From assembly GCA_003222245.1 (NCBI GenBank), contig QHVH01000007.1:62001-126000 (forward strand): a stretch of 64,000 nt of DNA, read 5' to 3'. Each line of letters opens with the position of its first letter. Position 1 is the first letter of the stretch. The notes beneath the pieces are model-generated. The model saw only the letters and a program-made list of their open reading frames with translations, ran no database searches and was not told the origin of the DNA. Below are positions 61,433 to 64,000 of the stretch, piece after piece. Position numbers and translations under genes: made by a program. This DNA is from Blastocatellia bacterium AA13 (GTDB lineage: Bacteria > Acidobacteriota > Blastocatellia > UBA7656).

Positions 61433-61660
61433 TTAGAAATAGGTATGCGATTGCAAACGAGTCGATGAGAATCCTGGGTCTAATGGGCGAGATAGGATGT
61501 TGGATTGAACTATTCCATCAAATCCATCAGCTTCAGCGGAGGAAAGAAGATCGCCATTCTTGAAAGTGCTCCAACCCCTTTCGTAGGCGGTTTCGACTGA
61601 ATGAGCGAGTAAATGATGTCGCAGGGGAACTGGCGTTCCCTGATCAAAGAGTAGCCTCAT
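61433..61660 (-). pseudogene. truncated DUF5615-type (PIN-like) toxin gene
   Basis: 75 residues from ATG 61660, two bases after the DUF433 gene. It opens MRLLFDQGTPVPLRHHLLAH and has STFKNGDLLSSAEADGFDGI, a standard start of DUF5615/PIN-like toxins. It then departs from the family where the usual TTDQNL motif should stand (the frame continues with VQSNILSRPL), and ends early. The sequence downstream in other frames does not restore the family end convincingly. Probably a frameshifted or deleted toxin. Confidence 0.65.
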
Positions 61661-61662
61661 TG

Positions 61663-61890
61663 TTAGGCGGCCTGACGATCGCAATTAAGGCTCTGAATCG
61701 TATATTCAAGAACTGCTTCCACCTGCGCCTTGGAAACGCCAGGGAACCACATCAGGAAGTCCTCGATCGAGGCGCCGCCTTCAAGATTTTCAAATAAGGC
61801 CGTCACCGGTACGCGTGAGTCTCGAAAAAGCCACGCCCCGCTTACCTTCTTAGAGTCACGTTCGACGGCATTACACGAAGCCCAATCCAT
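61663..61890 (-). CDS. DUF433 family antitoxin
   Basis: 75 residues from ATG 61890 (an ATG at 61902 would add four). The whole DUF433 pattern is seen: DSKKVSGAWLFRDSRVPVTA (about 11-30), LFENLEGGASIEDFLMWFPG and VSKAQVEAVLEYTIQSL. DUF433 proteins are MazE/Xre-like antitoxins that bind DNA and pair with PIN-type toxins such as DUF5615, as here. It probably still represses its own promoter, but the toxin half is broken. Confidence 0.85.
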   Translation of the reverse strand: MDWASCNAVERDSKKVSGAWLFRDSRVPVTALFENLEGGASIEDFLMWFPGVSKAQVEAVLEYTIQSLNCDRQAA

Positions 61891-62041
61891 GATGGCAACC
61901 ATACCCTTCCAATCCGCCGTAGGACAATAGCGATTTTAGAAACATCTGCCGTGCGTTCGGCTATGGCCGTGTGGCAGGTTTTAGGGGATCCTCGAAACAA
62001 TAACAACCAGTATATCCGTCGATACAGATTCGAAACGTCCC

Positions 62042-63994
62042 TTACCACGAGTACAGGAGGTTCTCGTGCAGCTCAGTTCCCTGACTCTCATGTCTTACAC
62101 GCACCTCGCGAAAAGCCAGCGCCTTTATCAAGCTCGAGATGTTGTCGCTGAAGAATTTTACCTCAGGCTCGGAATCGTCGGTCTTGACCGGATTAATCGT
62201 CTTGCCGTCGAGCGTCGACATCAGCTTATCGAAAAGCGGCATCGCGTCGGCGATCCTCACTACCGCAAAGTAATCGGTTGTGCCTGATATCTCCAGGGCC
62301 GCTGCTTTTGGAGACGAGGCAGCTTTTAAAACGTCCGCCGCAATGTCTTTGGTTGAAGCGAGCACGAGGTACTTTCCTGAGATCGCGTACGCCGCGGAGG
62401 CGCCGAGCAGCGATTGACCGCCGGCTGTTTGTCCGACATAGCGAACTCCATTCTCTTCCTGCCACGCGAGATTCTGCGGGGCTCCGGATACGACGAAGCG
62501 AGCGCGCAGCTCATCGGTCACCGCTTTTTCAAAGGCGGCGCGATCGAATCCTCCCACTTCCGACAGCTCAATTATCAAAGCCCGATCGAAGCCGACAAAG
62601 AGTTTCTCGCGGTCCAGACGCGATCTCATCACATCGCAGTACGCGGCCGAACCGGACAGCTTGAGCAATGTCTCGATACGCTGGCCCAGCGAAGCCTTCA
62701 CGGTTTGCGTAGACGATATTGCCTGAGCCCTGGCCGCCGAACCTGTGAACTCCTCATCGTCCACATCGCTGTCGAAGCGGGAATCAAGCCGGCGATATAC
62801 CTCGGAGCTCTTGCTGACAGCGCTCTCGCTCGTTCCTTCGCTCTCGTGATCGCTGGTTTGTTCTGATGCCGCCTTAAATGTCGGGGTCGATGGGCGCGGC
62901 TCGGCGCCTATGAGCGTGTCGGTTATCGCGCGCGCGCGAGTAGCGCGGTCCGCCGTCAATCTCACGAGTTGGCCGCCGGCGGGAACAAAATGGAGCAGTG
63001 ACCGGGCGCGTTCGGCGGGAATCTGTTCATCGGCGTGCGGCGCGGATTTCAATGTGAACCATCTCTGTTCTTCGAGGCCTCGACTCGTTAGCCTCATCTT
63101 GACGATGCCATTCTCGAATCGCGCGAGCTCGGATTCGTTTTTATGAAGCCAGTAGGCGTTGAAGTAGAGATTGTCGTTGAGCCTCGACTGATCCAGCCAC
63201 ATCGTGAGATCAGCGGGACTCGTATCCTTGATGCGAGCAGCACTCGAAAGAACATCGCCGATGAGTGAGTCGGGGGCCGTTTGTGAAGTTCTAATGTTCC
63301 GCAGGGCGCGAATAATCAGTCCTTCGGCCGTAGTGATGATGAGTTTATTGTCGGCGTAGGCGAAACAGAATTGCTGTTTGAGGCGGCCTCCGTCAGTAGT
63401 GACTTCGCTAGCATAGTAAGGCGCTCCTTCGGCCGATCGCTCCTCGAATTTTGGAGCCTGCTTGAAGAGTTCCGTCGCTATTGCCTGCGCACGGGGAACT
63501 TCCGTAACAAACACAAGCTCGGTCTTGCCTATGTCGTACATAGCAACCGCCGAAGCTCCGCCCGCTATTTCGGCGAGCCGCTCTTCATTGAGATCGAATC
63601 CGATCGCCTTTTCAAAATCGGTCTTGCGCGCGTCCAGCTTCAGGTATATGCGGGATTTGGTAAACGCGGAATAGCTCGGACCGCCGTAGAAGTCGGTTCT
63701 GGTCTTTGACGCGATCCATCGTTTCATCAGAGCCGACAGATCCCGCGCCTGAACGTAGAGCGATGCTCCGCGAGGCATGACTCGCGCGAGCTTTAACTGA
63801 TCTTCAAGCGGCTGGGCTTGTTGGCCATCGGATCTCAAGGAGAGCGCGGCAATGATCAGCGCGATCCATACCGCCGCCGAAGCCGAGAAAGACCGCCGCG
63901 AGCGGCCGAGATCGCCGCGATTTCCATATTGAGAAAGACGCGTGATAACCCTGCAGCGCGCATCGCGCAACATCGAAGGCGGCTCCGGCGTCAT
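62042..63994 (-). CDS. large exported or membrane protein of unknown function (start may lie beyond window edge)
   Basis: 650 residues in this window. A hydrophobic segment at about 38-56 (FSASAAVWIALIIAALSL) looks like a signal anchor, followed by LEDQLKLARVMPRGASLYVQ, GFDLNEERLAEIAGGASAVA and IGKTELVFVTEVPRAQAIAT, which resemble DUF3352-type exported proteins. A Ser/Glu-rich stretch at about 375-425 is probably disordered. No catalytic motif can be seen. The ATG at 63992 is six bases from the window end and the frame remains open, so an upstream start cannot be excluded; the basic leading residues of the current start look possible but not typical. Confidence 0.6.
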   Translation of the reverse strand: MTPEPPSMLRDARCRVITRLSQYGNRGDLGRSRRSFSASAAVWIALIIAALSLRSDGQQAQPLEDQLKLARVMPRGASLYVQARDLSALMKRWIASKTRTDFYGGPSYSAFTKSRIYLKLDARKTDFEKAIGFDLNEERLAEIAGGASAVAMYDIGKTELVFVTEVPRAQAIATELFKQAPKFEERSAEGAPYYASEVTTDGGRLKQQFCFAYADNKLIITTAEGLIIRALRNIRTSQTAPDSLIGDVLSSAARIKDTSPADLTMWLDQSRLNDNLYFNAYWLHKNESELARFENGIVKMRLTSRGLEEQRWFTLKSAPHADEQIPAERARSLLHFVPAGGQLVRLTADRATRARAITDTLIGAEPRPSTPTFKAASEQTSDHESEGTSESAVSKSSEVYRRLDSRFDSDVDDEEFTGSAARAQAISSTQTVKASLGQRIETLLKLSGSAAYCDVMRSRLDREKLFVGFDRALIIELSEVGGFDRAAFEKAVTDELRARFVVSGAPQNLAWQEENGVRYVGQTAGGQSLLGASAAYAISGKYLVLASTKDIAADVLKAASSPKAAALEISGTTDYFAVVRIADAMPLFDKLMSTLDGKTINPVKTDDSEPEVKFFSDNISSLIKALAFREVRVRHESQGTELHENLLYSW

Positions 63995-64000
63995 GGCGTT

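Overview
The window is a stretch of ordinary chromosome from a bacterium that is most likely an acidobacterium, perhaps of the Blastocatellia type. The evidence is a protein of the 'VWFA-related, acidobacterial' family (52419-54053), many secreted proteins that start with a signal peptide or lipobox, a moderate GC content, and GTG or TTG starts in several genes. There is no prophage, CRISPR array, rRNA, recognisable tRNA or intact insertion sequence. This placement is inference from gene content only.

Layout. Positions 1-8322 (minus strand) hold one tightly coupled operon: a membrane/coiled-coil protein, a MoxR AAA+ ATPase, a large exported membrane protein, an ABC-2 type ATPase and permease, a DUF58 protein and a BatA-like VWA protein that runs off the window. 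Positions 8653-12134 encode three exported proteins (YCF48-like lipoprotein, unknown, metzincin-like protease). Positions 12245-21640 carry a secreted esterase, a structured intergenic region, a di-haem oxidoreductase, a PotC-PotD fusion, a 3D-domain protein, a single-ring ClpC-like ATPase, a DedA-family protein and two unknown secreted proteins. Positions 21875-29079 (minus) hold cysS, an SPFH/zinc-ribbon module of three genes, a phosphoesterase and an acyl-CoA carboxylase subunit. Next come typA (plus), then a C45/phospholipase-B-like lipoprotein, rnr and a Nudix hydrolase (minus).

The most notable gene is selD at 35563-36594. Its reading frame contains an in-frame TGA exactly where the catalytic Cys of selenophosphate synthetase should be, so it is read here as a selenoprotein that an ordinary gene caller would truncate to a start near 35734. 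This implies a selenocysteine system (selA, selB, selC) elsewhere in the genome.

From 36695 to the end there are a methyltransferase, a CtpA-type protease, a 1175-residue subtilase, a long response regulator with a possible structured 5' leader, and a housekeeping cluster: valS, nadC, a free-standing LeuA-type regulatory domain, birA and coaX. They are followed by a VWA protein, an mtnA-nagZ-solute-binding-protein operon, mog-hslO, a secreted MetX-like hydrolase, a decayed toxin-antitoxin pair and a large exported protein of unknown function that meets the window edge.

No single stretch is clearly a new multi-gene system. The best candidates for new biology are the Sec-containing SelD with its recoding hairpin, the SPFH/zinc-ribbon/DUF4097 module, the MoxR-ABC operon, and four structured intergenic elements (13286-13588, 43185-43235, 45585-45633, 51550-51609).
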